A stretch of 64,000 nt of DNA from Deltaproteobacteria bacterium (GCA_016219185.1 JACRBZ010000053.1:1-64000); one strand, 5' to 3'. Numbered from the stretch's first letter, positions 33,536 through 42,439 are shown. Notes: generated from the letters alone by a model not told the origin. Numbers and translations: made by a program.

Positions 33536-33651
33536 GTTTCTGATTCATCAGATCCAATTCACATTGTTTTTGACTGGATATCGGGGTAAAAGGAAAAGTA
33601 TGGAATGAGAGACTGATTGGTAATCATCAGCAATTCAATGGAGGGGTTGGT

Positions 33652-34266
33652 ATGAAGTTATTTGTGGTGAAATTGTTAAGGTGGGTCTTTGTGTTTCAGT
33701 GCATTCTGGCGACGCTTGCAATATGTCCGGCTAATAGTGGGGAAATCGGGAAAACTCTGAACACGTTGATCCTCAGCGACGAAGCTCCGGGAAATCTTAT
33801 TTCCGTGTTGATCAAGGCGGAATATGGCAATTACAATCTTTATCAAACCCTGCTCCAGATACAGGTCGATGCGAAGCCTTCAATTTCCGGTATGATCACA
33901 CCCACATTTTTAAGTGCTCTTGCGAGTTGTCCGGCCGGAAGCCAGATCCTCACAACAAAGCTAAATAGCTTCCCTGCCGGCAGTTCGCTGGCCATAAGCA
34001 CAGATGGCACGGTGCAAACCGTCAATGTTCACGCAACTGATTATTACAACAAACAGGGAGTATCCGCGCTGTTAAGCAGCATATCAGGGGTTGGGGATGT
34101 TTATTTCGTTCATTCAGGCCCTCAGCCATCAACTGCTTTAGATATGCCCTTAACGAGTTGGACCGTAGGAGACACAACGTACAATGTTTTTGCAATAGCG
34201 TCGGGTTCTGTGTCTGCTCCGCCAGCGCCCCCAACGCCTGAACGGAAAGCCAGCCTTTTATTCTGA
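33652..34266 (+). CDS. Secreted protein of unknown function
   Basis: A 204-residue exported protein: signal peptide of about 30 residues (LLRWVFVFQCILATLAICPANSG), then a domain with no family that I recognise. It has regular hydrophobic/Ser-Gly strands (GVSALLSSISGVGDVYFVHSG) and a Pro-rich C-terminal tail (SAPPAPPTPERKASLLF). Only two cysteines occur after the signal. GGAGGGGTTGGT precedes the ATG. It stands alone after the candidate small RNA. Confidence 0.65.
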   Translation: MKLFVVKLLRWVFVFQCILATLAICPANSGEIGKTLNTLILSDEAPGNLISVLIKAEYGNYNLYQTLLQIQVDAKPSISGMITPTFLSALASCPAGSQILTTKLNSFPAGSSLAISTDGTVQTVNVHATDYYNKQGVSALLSSISGVGDVYFVHSGPQPSTALDMPLTSWTVGDTTYNVFAIASGSVSAPPAPPTPERKASLLF

Positions 34267-34322
34267 TGGCAGGTTGGTGCAGATACCGGAACAACCGGTC
34301 CGCGTAAAAGCAGGGTCGGGCC

Positions 34323-34523
34323 TCAGGTCAATCTACCGCTTTCCTTGAACGTGACCAAACTCTTATTTTCGACCCGAATGGCCTTGCCTTGTTTTGCCGC
34401 CCGAATTTCATCAAGCTCAATCAATCGATAAATTGTCTTACGACTAACTCCCAAATATTTGGCCGCATCCGAAATGGACATCAGCGGAAAATAGATATAT
34501 GGCTCACTTTCCGTACTTGGCAT
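34323..34523 (-). CDS. Excisionase-type HTH DNA-binding protein
   Basis: A 66-residue MerR-like/helix_turn_helix_17 protein: MSISDAAKYLGVSRKTIYRLIELDEIRAAKQGKAIRV covers the winged helix. The ATG at 34523 has a perfect GGAGG 5 bp upstream; a longer frame with a TTG start (34628) was set aside. Such proteins are annotated as excisionase family and occur on mobile elements or as small regulators. No integrase is adjacent. The palindrome at 34634-34663 lies upstream. Confidence 0.75.
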   Translation of the reverse strand: MPSTESEPYIYFPLMSISDAAKYLGVSRKTIYRLIELDEIRAAKQGKAIRVENKSLVTFKESGRLT

Positions 34524-34633
34524 AGGTACCTCCAAAACATCCAGGCGTCCCCTGGACCTTTTTGTCCGAAAGGGGCGTACCGGCCTTCGTCCGCCGATAT
34601 CCGATTGGTCGGCGATTTTTTTGTTCAATCTAC

Positions 34634-34663
34634 GTGCTCATAATGTTCAATCTTTTTGAGCAC
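34634..34663. promoter_or_regulatory. Inverted repeat upstream of the HTH gene
   Basis: GTGCTCA (34634-34640) and TGAGCAC (34657-34663) are a perfect 7-bp inverted repeat with a 16-bp centre. It may be an operator for the HTH protein, 110 bp from its start. Confidence 0.35.
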
Positions 34664-34779
34664 GGTGGTTCTTTTTTTGAGTACCACTTGATACTCTTCC
34701 TTTTAAACCCCAATAAATTGGTTATATGCGTGATTCATTGGGGCTACCCGCCAACTAATTCAGTTCTTATGGCAAGGGA

Positions 34780-35256
34780 TCAGTTGCAAAACGGCTTGTT
34801 TATACATGGTTCAGGTTCCTTCTTGACGAGAAGGATCGAACAGGGCATCATCATGAGCAATTTTTTGTTGCTTCTGCCGAACAAAAGGTGTTCCAGATGG
34901 CCTTCCTCATGAGCGAGCATAACGAGAAGATCGATGTTCTTTTCCTTCACCGTCTTCATGATTTCCTCGGTCGGGTCACCCTCGGGCATGAGCACTTCGA
35001 TTTGCAAGCCGTCCTGATTTTCGTTTTTGATGATATCATTCAGTTGTTGCTTCATTTTTTTGAGAAGGTTCTGATAGTCTTTTTCCAGGTTCGGCAGAGG
35101 AAGGTTCCATCCCTCCAAGCTAAAGGGATCGTGAATCACATGTATGACATACAGCATTGCTCCATACTTTTTAGCCAGGGACACACCGTAATGCACTGCC
35201 GTGATACTGGAAGTGGTCATCCTGCTAACAACAAGAATGCGATTGATGTTTTGCAT
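34780..35256 (-). CDS. Universal stress protein family
   Basis: A 158-residue UspA-fold protein. N-terminal ILVVSRMTTSSITAVHYGVSLAKKYGAML and the C-terminal strand-loop HEEGHLEHLLFGRSNKKLLMMMPCSILLV are the family features; the Walker-like GxxG(9x)G(S/T) ATP motif is present only in degraded form, so nucleotide binding is uncertain. The ribosome site GAAAGGAGG is strong. It stands 81 bp downstream of the ankyrin-repeat gene on the same strand. Confidence 0.85.
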   Translation of the reverse strand: MQNINRILVVSRMTTSSITAVHYGVSLAKKYGAMLYVIHVIHDPFSLEGWNLPLPNLEKDYQNLLKKMKQQLNDIIKNENQDGLQIEVLMPEGDPTEEIMKTVKEKNIDLLVMLAHEEGHLEHLLFGRSNKKLLMMMPCSILLVKKEPEPCINKPFCN

Positions 35257-35337
35257 AGTATGCCTCCTTTCTGTTTTTGTTCATGACGTTCTCGTTACTT
35301 TGTCTTTAATCTTATTTCTCGATGATATTTATTGTTT

Positions 35338-35796
35338 CTATCCCGCACCTGCTGCTTTCAATATATTTACAATGTCATCATAGCCATTCTTGGCAGCATA
35401 AAAAAATGCCGTCCCGCCGTCCTCATCCTTCGCGTTCACATCCGCGCCCATTGCAAGCAACTGGGTTGCGACGTTCGAATGGCCTTCCTGAGCAGCATAA
35501 AATAATGCTGTCCAGCCGTCATTATCCTTCGCATTCACATCCGCACCCATTGCAATCAACTGAGTGACAACATCTGAATGACCATTCTTGGCAGCCAGAA
35601 TCAACGCCGTCCAGTCGTCGTCATCCTTTGTGTTCACGTCCGCACCCTTCCCGAGGCAGATTTTTACTGTTTTAAGATCACCTTTATCGGCCGCTTTAAG
35701 GAGGTCATCATTTAAACCTGCCCATGAGGTGGAGCACAATATCGCGACGAAAATATAAATAAACATGGTTGCAAAGACACTTTTTAAAAGTCTCAT
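35338..35796 (-). CDS. Exported ankyrin-repeat protein
   Basis: About 152 residues: a signal peptide (MRLLKSVFATMFIYIFVAILCSTSWAG), then four ankyrin repeats. The consensus AMGADVNAKDNDGWTALFYAAQEGHSNVATQLL is repeated almost unchanged, pointing to recent repeat duplication. Ankyrin arrays bind proteins; export to the periplasm or beyond is predicted. The start at 35796 follows GGGGGTGGGGGTG; a GTG 3 codons upstream is equally open. Confidence 0.8.
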   Translation of the reverse strand: MRLLKSVFATMFIYIFVAILCSTSWAGLNDDLLKAADKGDLKTVKICLGKGADVNTKDDDDWTALILAAKNGHSDVVTQLIAMGADVNAKDNDGWTALFYAAQEGHSNVATQLLAMGADVNAKDEDGGTAFFYAAKNGYDDIVNILKAAGAG

Positions 35797-35950
35797 CACC
35801 CCCACCCCCTGTTCTTATAATAATTGACCGCGAAAATATCACTATGACGAAACTCCATTTGCTGGATTGAATAGAAGATCGCTTGTTCAAATGTGATTAA
35901 AGCTTCATCAGTATTTAAGAATCGTTTGCAGGTTTTAGATGAAGCCTGAA

Positions 35951-35980
35951 TCGGGCCCGGGCCTCTCAGCCCAGGCCCGA
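35951..35980 (-). terminator. GC-rich hairpin after the cysteine-rich peptide gene
   Basis: TCGGGCCCGGGC (35951-35962) pairs with GCCCAGGCCCGA (35969-35980), 12 bp with one mismatch, loop CTCTCA. It begins 13 bp after the peptide stop codon in the direction of transcription. The U-tract is poor. Confidence 0.55.
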
Positions 35981-35993
35981 CAATGTGATATCA

Positions 35994-36143
35994 CTAACAG
36001 CAACAACTGCTTGTATAACATCCACATGGATCAATGTTATACCCACAGGGATCTGCCACATAAAAACAGGAACGATCAGGATTTGATTTCGATCGTTCTT
36101 TTTTTTTCTTGTTTTCTTTTTTTACTTTCTTGTCATGTTCCAT
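35994..36143 (-). CDS. 49-residue cysteine-rich peptide
   Basis: The peptide has a very basic N-terminal half (MEHDKKVKKENKKKKERSKS) and a C-terminal 24 residues with seven cysteines (Cys26, 33, 40, 42, 47, 48, 49). There is a repeated DPCG motif (DPCGYNIDPCGCY) and the chain ends in CCC. The ATG at 36143 has a strong GGGAGG ribosome site 8 bp upstream, a TTGAGA-16-TATGAT promoter lies 124-151 bp upstream, and a GC-rich hairpin follows the stop. I recognise no family. It could be a metal-binding peptide or a RiPP-like precursor, but no maturation enzyme or transporter is within 5 kb. The longer frame to 36227 would begin with TTG and no ribosome site. Confidence 0.65.
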   Translation of the reverse strand: MEHDKKVKKENKKKKERSKSNPDRSCFYVADPCGYNIDPCGCYTSSCCC

Positions 36144-36266
36144 GGATATTGCCTCCCTCTCAGTGAATTCGAGCAATTCACGTTTGCTGCTGATTTCATC
36201 AGTCCATGCACCAAATTGAAAGCACAAACCAGTACGTGTCCATCTTTTTTAAAATAGTATGCTGAT

Positions 36267-36294
36267 ATCATACCAAACAAACGATAAGTCTCAA
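36267..36294 (-). promoter_or_regulatory. Promoter for the cysteine-rich peptide
   Basis: On the minus strand TTGAGA (36294-36289) is followed after 16 bp by TATGAT (36272-36267). The leader would be about 115 nt. Confidence 0.5.
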
Positions 36295-36640
36295 AACAGA
36301 ACAAGTCAATTGGACGGTTTATTACGAATGTTGAGCCTGGAACATGTCAACTTATCCCTGAATTAGGCTGTCTTGTCCGGACAAGAATCCAGGCGTATCG
36401 GGCGTTATTTGCCACTTCGGCACTTCGTTGTTTTTCCTCGAAAAAACAGCGGCTGGTATCGGAACTCCGCGCATGTGATTATTGCACGGACGCTTATAAA
36501 GAACATAATGACTGCTATCGGCGTGTTGCGAAGGAAAGCGTACAGCATGCGCGCGATTGCATGATAGAATAGCAATGGCTTACGGATTGGATAATGAAAG
36601 AAAATGATGGAGGACGGTAGGATAAACCCATTTTATGATT
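36295..36640. other. Gene-free stretch between peptide and lipoprotein genes
   Basis: A plus-strand frame open from 36288 to 36572 ends in a Cys-containing stretch (RACDYCTDAYKEHNDCYRR) but has no usable start codon; it may be a gene relic or chance. Nothing else is recognised. Confidence 0.4.
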
Positions 36641-37132
36641 TCATCGCTTGAATGGAGAGAACCCAATGTCGTTCACTCCATCGAGCACTCCTTCATAAGC
36701 AAAGGAAATTGTCCGGGCTCCTGCAGGGATGGGTATCGTGTTTTCAAAATCCATGGGAATTCCATCCGTTGCATGATGGCTTCCTAATGAATAAATAAGA
36801 ACGTTATCCAGAACGATTCCCTGATTATCGAGAAATAACAGGTACACTGAAAGGCGTGTAATCCGTCTGAATCCGAGAGCGAATCCACCGACCAGTTTTG
36901 TGTTTCCAGTAAAATTCAAGGTTTCCGGAGTCATCTGGTATTGATATGTTATCGCGAGTTCATTGGTTTTCCACACCCCTTGTTGGTTCCCATCCTTAAG
37001 CAGGACCATGAGATCCCTTTGAGTTACCTTGTTTCCTTTGTAGGTGAGCAGACTCCCCCCGCAGCCGGCAATGGTGAGGGCGACGATCATTAAAAAGGTT
37101 ATTTTTGTGAATCGGTTATCTCTTAAATGCAT
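36641..37132 (-). CDS. Lipoprotein, paralogue of the 3-kb fragment
   Basis: A 163-residue lipoprotein: signal peptide with lipobox TIAGC (cysteine about 24), then a beta-rich domain with LSVYLLFLDNQGIVLDNVLIY and TIPIPAGARTISFAYEG. The C-terminal half matches the truncated gene at 3064-3288, and more weakly the 10.2-kb remnant, so this is the intact member of a small family in the window. Function unknown; the fold is likely an all-beta outer-membrane-anchored domain. Confidence 0.75.
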   Translation of the reverse strand: MHLRDNRFTKITFLMIVALTIAGCGGSLLTYKGNKVTQRDLMVLLKDGNQQGVWKTNELAITYQYQMTPETLNFTGNTKLVGGFALGFRRITRLSVYLLFLDNQGIVLDNVLIYSLGSHHATDGIPMDFENTIPIPAGARTISFAYEGVLDGVNDIGFSPFKR

Positions 37133-37260
37133 CGGATACGCCCCCGCGATTATTAATTCAATTTATGACCATCCGCATTCGGTATTTCAAGCAGTTAGAT
37201 GCGACCATTATGGTGTTTCTGATGTTTAAGTCAAGAATATAAAGAAAAATTCCGACCATT

Positions 37261-39102
37261 CTATTTGACCACATGCACCTGAACAAAATCGTAATAAAGC
37301 GGTGAATCAAGAATACCATTCGGATTCATGTCAACAGCAAAGTAGAAGACATAGTCTCCAACAGGAAGTGAGCTGGAATAAATTTCCACAGGAGGGGATA
37401 TGCTGAACAATGGATATTGAGTCAGCGGATCGATTCCCGGAGTCCATCCGTTTGAATTGAGAGAATACCATCCGGCAGGTGAGCTGTAAGCAAGCCACCA
37501 GTCGGCGAGTTTTCCATTTTCCTTTCCAGGTGCAAGGCTGGCAGTTATGGAAACAGGGGTTCCGGATGAGATGGTAATCTGTCCGTCTTGTCCGTTTGCT
37601 TTTATGTCCGGCGTGCAATTATCGATTTGACCGGCAATATTGGCTTGGCCGGCAAATGCCTTAATGCACACATTACTCTTATAGGTACTGTTGGATATTT
37701 CGTTCCAGGATTGCCCATTAGAGCTAAAAAAACTTTCACCCGGATTGTAAGAAGCATTTGATGAATAATTTGCCATGGGCTTTTCAATAGGCACGGGATA
37801 ATTATAACCGGGAGTCACAAATTTTACGACAACGGAAAAAAGCGTTCCTGAAGTCATGGAAACCGGCTGATTCAGCGGTATTGTTACGTAACCTACACTT
37901 GATAATGTTCCTGGTTGCGTAATTTCCAGTGTTCCGCTTGTCGGCATGCCCGCGGTAACGCCGGAATATATATCGATTTCGTATGTCGTATTGCTGCTTC
38001 CGGCATAAAAGCTGACTGCTTTAAGCGGATCCGAGGACGTGGCCGTAAAAATATTTGCCCCCCATCCTGTTGTTGAAGACGGTTTTGCCCCTAAGCTACT
38101 TATCCATCCCAGCGGATCATACTGATATATGGTTGAAAAATTGGTTGGCGATTCCGCATTGTCAAATGCCCAGCAATTGTTTCCCGCATATGTGTCATAG
38201 TAGGACATATAAAAATATCCGCCTTCGCCCCAAGCGGCTCCCCAACTGTTTCGGATGATAAAAGCGCCGTCATTCGGAGGTGCTGTTATAAAATTGGATT
38301 TGCTGTAGGTATCGTCCCATCCGACAATCGCAACGTCATGATTGGTTTTGCCCGATCCGTTGTAGTAGTATGAGCTGTTGGAGGATTTGTAGGCTGAATC
38401 ATACCATCCGATGGATGTATCGACAGCGCCAAAAGTCATTACCGCCTGTTTGATTTCATCGAATGTGTATTTCGTGCGGGGAATAAATTCCACCCTTTGA
38501 ATATGTTTCTGAACCTGCGCGGCAGAGGCGTCGGCTTCCTTGATCGGACCACTATACCGGGAAAGATAGGCCATGGACATATATGAATTGCCGCCATTAC
38601 AGGGCGGCGAATCAAATCCATGATTAATGTTAAGATCTTGTTCGGAAAAATCCCAATTTTCAGAAGGCAACAGATAGGATTCAAGCGAGCTGTAGGTTGC
38701 AAAAGCCCAGCAATCCCCGCAACTGCCCTGATCCCTGACAGGTGTTAATTTTCCGGTTGTTCTCAGGTCATATTGGGCAGGATACTGTACGGATTGATCA
38801 AGATGTCTCTGAAGACGATCAACATGCGATAAATCAACCGGACTTGGAATATGACCCAATGGATGCCCGGTTTCTGTCATTTGTATTTGCTCTCTTGCGC
38901 TTATGAAGCTATCCAGATAACTCGTAAAGTCAGGGTTTAATGGTGCAAACTCAAAACAAAACCCGGAAGCGGTGAACAACAGGATAAATAATGCTAAATA
39001 CCCGTATCGGAAAAACGAGCCTCGATAAGACGATCTTACCCCGGCCTTGACGAAGGGATTGCTTTTTCCCGCATTATGTATGGTGTGTCGTTGAATGATC
39101 AT
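37261..39102 (-). CDS. Secreted papain-family (C1) peptidase
   Basis: A 613-residue exported cysteine protease. A signal segment (about 32-50) and a pro-region precede the catalytic domain. The oxyanion Gln and nucleophile lie in DQGSCGDCWAFATYSSLE (Cys131), the His in NHDVAIVGWDD (His255) and the Asn in IIRNSWGAAWGEGGYFYMSY (Asn285). The remainder holds a lectin-like region (about 330-480, similar to the C1-peptidase-associated lectin-like domain) and a C-terminal beta domain (about 490-613) seen in deltaproteobacterial exoproteins. AAAGGAAAAT precedes the ATG. All catalytic residues are present, so it should be active on external proteins. Single gene. Confidence 0.9.
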   Translation of the reverse strand: MIIQRHTIHNAGKSNPFVKAGVRSSYRGSFFRYGYLALFILLFTASGFCFEFAPLNPDFTSYLDSFISAREQIQMTETGHPLGHIPSPVDLSHVDRLQRHLDQSVQYPAQYDLRTTGKLTPVRDQGSCGDCWAFATYSSLESYLLPSENWDFSEQDLNINHGFDSPPCNGGNSYMSMAYLSRYSGPIKEADASAAQVQKHIQRVEFIPRTKYTFDEIKQAVMTFGAVDTSIGWYDSAYKSSNSSYYYNGSGKTNHDVAIVGWDDTYSKSNFITAPPNDGAFIIRNSWGAAWGEGGYFYMSYYDTYAGNNCWAFDNAESPTNFSTIYQYDPLGWISSLGAKPSSTTGWGANIFTATSSDPLKAVSFYAGSSNTTYEIDIYSGVTAGMPTSGTLEITQPGTLSSVGYVTIPLNQPVSMTSGTLFSVVVKFVTPGYNYPVPIEKPMANYSSNASYNPGESFFSSNGQSWNEISNSTYKSNVCIKAFAGQANIAGQIDNCTPDIKANGQDGQITISSGTPVSITASLAPGKENGKLADWWLAYSSPAGWYSLNSNGWTPGIDPLTQYPLFSISPPVEIYSSSLPVGDYVFYFAVDMNPNGILDSPLYYDFVQVHVVK

Positions 39103-39708
39103 TTTATTTTCCTTTGTAACGAATTCCCCCTGTCCTTGAACTGCTGACAGTTTCAGATATGGCGATTTTAAATCGTGAACACTATTCTAAATAGAAAACT
39201 AAGAATTGCAAGTATCATACCTCGCCAATACCGAAATGCCGAAAAAAGCATTGTTCAGAGAATTGATGGGGTTTTCAATAAGTCGAATTCACCTGGTTCG
39301 GCCATAAGGGAGGTGCGGGATGATTTTTTATTTCATCCTGAAAACCATGCGGGACAGGGGGTGTCAAAATCAGGTTGTCACAGGTGTCAATTTTCTGTTG
39401 TCACTTTGCACGGGTGCTGGCGACGGCTGTAACGAATATAATCAGTTGCCGCCCCTGAGGTTTTTGGGGAATGGATCTCGGATCAAATCGCAATCGGAAT
39501 ATCCTTGACGCCTGAGCAATATCGGATAAAATATATATGGCTTTATGGATAAAGCCGGACCATCGTGATTAAAACATAACGACATGAAGATCCTGATGGA
39601 AGATGACGTCGGTGATTTTGATGGAAAGATTTTAAGGGGTTGAGACGCTCTGGTCGTTATTCGGGCAACCGAACGTGCTATCCTTTAAAGAAATGACGGA
39701 GGAATGTT
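39103..39708. other. Intergenic region with promoter and start-site hairpin
   Basis: No gene is recognised in these 606 bp. A good promoter, TTGACG (39505-39510), 16 bp, TAAAAT (39527-39532), points at the gene at 39709. Just after it a perfect 8-bp hairpin GGCTTTAT/ATAAAGCC (39539-39556) sits at the expected transcription start and may be an operator or a leader hairpin. An imperfect palindrome TTGTCAC-AG-GTGTCAA lies at 39375-39390. Confidence 0.5.
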
Positions 39709-40152
39709 ATGAGAAAAATCAAAATCGTCTTGATCGCCGTTGTACTTTGTCTGTGTTTGACAGCTTCCCATGCTAAAGCAACTGGCTGTTATTATGGAGG
39801 GGGTGGAGCGGGTTATTGGGCTTTGCCAGTTCTCTTTTTTGGCATTCCGGCAATGGTCTATGCTCTCTCCGGGGGGTACACCCGAGGAAGTGTTTACGTC
39901 CAGCCTTCCTATACTTATTACGAATTCCCTTCGGAATCTTATCAGCGAACCTACTACAGGACTCGTGGCGTTGTAATTGAAAAGCCTGCGATACCAGCAT
40001 CAACCGCCCTTCAGCGCACGGTCGGCGATCCAACATACCGGTACTATTGCAGGAGTCCGAGAGGTTACTATCCGGATGTTATGAACTGTCCTCTTGGCTG
40101 GAAGAAAGTAATTCCCCCGTATAATCCGATTGATTATACAGCAGACAAATGA
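39709..40152 (+). CDS. Exported Tyr-rich protein
   Basis: A 147-residue exported protein: signal peptide 1-24 (KIVLIAVVLCLCLTASHAKA), then a Gly/Tyr-rich region (CYYGGGGAGYWALPVLFFGIPAMVY, which may be a membrane-associated segment) and a C-terminal module YRYYCRSPRGYYPDVMNCPLGWKKVIP with two conserved cysteines. That module recurs at the C-terminus of many small proteobacterial envelope proteins of unknown function. GGAGG lies 6 bp before the ATG, and a good promoter is 177-205 bp upstream. Confidence 0.75.
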   Translation: MRKIKIVLIAVVLCLCLTASHAKATGCYYGGGGAGYWALPVLFFGIPAMVYALSGGYTRGSVYVQPSYTYYEFPSESYQRTYYRTRGVVIEKPAIPASTALQRTVGDPTYRYYCRSPRGYYPDVMNCPLGWKKVIPPYNPIDYTADK

Positions 40153-40309
40153 GGAACATATGCCGTTTCAGGATACCGCATTTTATGAAAAGGCCGTAAT
40201 CCGCTGAAGGCAAAGTTGGGAATCAGAAACGCTCGGTCTTGTCCCATCTCCCCGGAAAGCTGTTGAAGCTGCTGGTGAATCTTATTGCAAGAGGTGAATT
40301 TTACACCAA

Positions 40310-41293
40310 TCACTTCAAGGAGTTAGAAAAATATCCCGCTAATTCCTGGCCGCACACCTGATTCCGTCCTCGCCGCTTGGCCTCGTGGAGTTGCGCTTCA
40401 ACAATGGATACCAACGCGTTGGGTTGTCGGTCGGGCCCGGGAATGGTTACAGCGACTCCCATGCTTATGGTAACAACCGAAGCGGTTTTGGAAGCGGTAT
40501 GGGGCATGGCCCTGTCACGAACTGCCTGAACCATTGCCTCTGCCTTTTTCAGTGCCCCGTCAAAATAAATGTCCGGGAGGAGGCAGACGAACTTCTCGCC
40601 GCCATAGCGCGCCAAAAGATCGTGTGAACGTCCTATCTGTCCCTTCAGAATTGCCGCCACCTCCTGCAGGCAAGCGTCTCCGACCAAGTGGCCATAACAG
40701 TCATTAAATTTTTTGAAATTGTCGATGTCGATCATAAGCAGGGCCAACGGCGTAATGAGCCGTCTGCAACGCCGCCATTCGGCTTCAAGGCCCTCATCGA
40801 AGCGGTGACGGTTGGCCACGCCGGTCAGACCATCGACGAATGCCAGTGACTGCAGCAGATTCGATTGGGCCTTCAGGGTCAGGTGAGCATTTACCCTGGC
40901 ACGGCCAATCGCGGGATTGATCGGTTTTGTAATGATATCAACCGCTCCTGCTTCCATTGCTTTGGTTTCAGCCTCCGGGTCATCCCAGGCGATCAAAAGA
41001 ATAACCGGAATGTCCTTCGTATCCTGATCGGTCTTCAGTTTTCGGCAAACCTCAAGGCCATCCGTGCCCGGCATAACAGCATCCAGAATGATCAAATCCG
41101 GCAAGCTGCTACGGCATATTTCAAATGCCTGGGCTCCGCTGCTGGCGATAATAACGTCGTGATCCCGTTGAAATATTTCCAGCAGGGCCTGGGCGTGGAT
41201 TGAATGATCATCAACCACCAGCAATCTGGGACAGGGTTTAATCATTGCGGTCAGCTTCTGCCCAAGCGGCGGTGTGGTGGCAGATGTCATCAT
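40310..41293 (-). CDS. REC-GGDEF response regulator with GGEKF signature
   Basis: A 327-residue PleD-like protein: receiver domain (about 20-138, phospho-acceptor in LIILDAVMPGTDGLEV) and GGDEF domain (about 165-315, with FVDGLTGVANRHRFDEGL and IDIDNFKKFNDCYGH intact). The signature that should be GGDEF or GGEEF reads GGEKF (231-235): Lys replaces the fourth-position Glu, a residue needed for cyclase activity in known enzymes. It may be an inactive GTP/c-di-GMP-binding domain. No partner kinase is adjacent. Confidence 0.9.
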   Translation of the reverse strand: MMTSATTPPLGQKLTAMIKPCPRLLVVDDHSIHAQALLEIFQRDHDVIIASSGAQAFEICRSSLPDLIILDAVMPGTDGLEVCRKLKTDQDTKDIPVILLIAWDDPEAETKAMEAGAVDIITKPINPAIGRARVNAHLTLKAQSNLLQSLAFVDGLTGVANRHRFDEGLEAEWRRCRRLITPLALLMIDIDNFKKFNDCYGHLVGDACLQEVAAILKGQIGRSHDLLARYGGEKFVCLLPDIYFDGALKKAEAMVQAVRDRAMPHTASKTASVVTISMGVAVTIPGPDRQPNALVSIVEAQLHEAKRRGRNQVCGQELAGYFSNSLK

Positions 41294-41629
41294 ATTCGCA
41301 CCTCTTTTAGTTTTTGCATTTTAACTTTGAATCGTGAAGTCATTCCCGTGGTCTGGCGCTGAAAGCTCAAGAGCCGAGCAGGGATTGACAGCCGCAATTA
41401 GAATCGTAATAAAGAAATATGGGATTGAATTGGTCATGCATCCGGCAGTATGCTTTGCTACTGCCCATGGGATTTACGACAAAATTGTTCATAACAAAGG
41501 TTCCTGAGACTTATATATGATAAATTATTATTGTTTGAAGTTCAATGATGATCGGCAGGATCGACGGTTTTAAGCCGTTTAAGGAGATTTCTCATGTAAT
41601 ATGATGAAACCTGGAACTCGGGATCTGTC
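41294..41629. other. Divergent intergenic region
   Basis: The 336 bp between the GGDEF gene and the EcsC-family gene hold no gene. A perfect hairpin GGCAGTA/TACTGCC (41444-41465, 8-nt loop) is present. TTGACA near 41387, followed after 16 bp by TAATAA, is a possible rightward promoter. Confidence 0.4.
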
Positions 41630-42439
41630 ATGAAAAATAATGCGGAGTATTCTGTCATGATGAGTATTGGGCCGGAAGATATGGCGGATTTAAAGACAGC
41701 CAAATGGTTGTTGGAAAATCCGGGCATTGCAGCAAAAATAACAGAATTGCTTGGGGCTCCGATTCAGAAAGGATTCGAGCTTCTTCCAAAGAGCTGGAGT
41801 GCGACGATCGGAGCGGTAACTCGCATGGTTTTATTCATGTCGGTAAATGCGGCGGTCTTTACGATGGATACCAGGCCACGAACGGAATCTTCAAATCTTT
41901 GGCATAAATTGGCAGTTGCTGCAACAGGTGGCATCGGTGGTTTTTTCGGGCTGCCGGCATTGATCATTGAGCTTCCGATCTCAACGACAATCATGTTAAG
42001 GTCCATTGCGGATATTGCCAGAAGTGAGGGAGAACATATACACGACAGCGAATCCAAAATGGCCTGCATTGAAGTCTTTGCTTTGGGGGGATTAAGCAAG
42101 GGAGATGATGCTGCCGGAACAGGCTATTTTGCCGTTCGCGCGGCATTGGCTAAGTCTCTAACAAAGGCCGCTGAATATATCGCGGAAAAAGAAATTGCTG
42201 AAGAAGGTGCGCCGGCACTTATTCGACTCATCTTTCAAGTGGCGGACCGGTTCAGTATTCAAGTTTCCGAGAAAGCCGCGGCGCAAGCTTTACCTGCAAT
42301 TGGCGCGGTTGGTGGGGCGCTTATCAATACACTGTTTATCGACCATTTCCAGAATATGGCACATGGCCATTTTGTTGTGCGACGGCTTGAGAAAAAATAC
42401 GGGATATCCGTGGTTAAGAAGGCCTATGCCGGAATTTAG
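41630..42439 (+). CDS. EcsC family protein
   Basis: A 269-residue protein of the EcsC family. Typical features are AAVAATGGIGGFFGLPALIIELPISTTIMLRSIADIA (about 98-135) and the later VFALGG segment. Helical amphipathic regions predict membrane association. In Bacillus EcsC is coded beside the EcsAB transporter, but no transporter is here and the role is unknown. The ribosome site is weak; an ATG at 41657 is an alternative start. Confidence 0.8.
   Translation: MKNNAEYSVMMSIGPEDMADLKTAKWLLENPGIAAKITELLGAPIQKGFELLPKSWSATIGAVTRMVLFMSVNAAVFTMDTRPRTESSNLWHKLAVAATGGIGGFFGLPALIIELPISTTIMLRSIADIARSEGEHIHDSESKMACIEVFALGGLSKGDDAAGTGYFAVRAALAKSLTKAAEYIAEKEIAEEGAPALIRLIFQVADRFSIQVSEKAAAQALPAIGAVGGALINTLFIDHFQNMAHGHFVVRRLEKKYGISVVKKAYAGI

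Noticed and set aside
35994..36227. Longer 77-residue form of the cysteine-rich peptide
   Set aside because: It would begin with TTG without a ribosome site; the inner ATG at 36143 has a strong GGGAGG site.
36288..36572. Plus-strand open frame with CxxC-like residues at its end
   Set aside because: No ATG, GTG or TTG start is available before the Cys-containing part; at most a gene relic.
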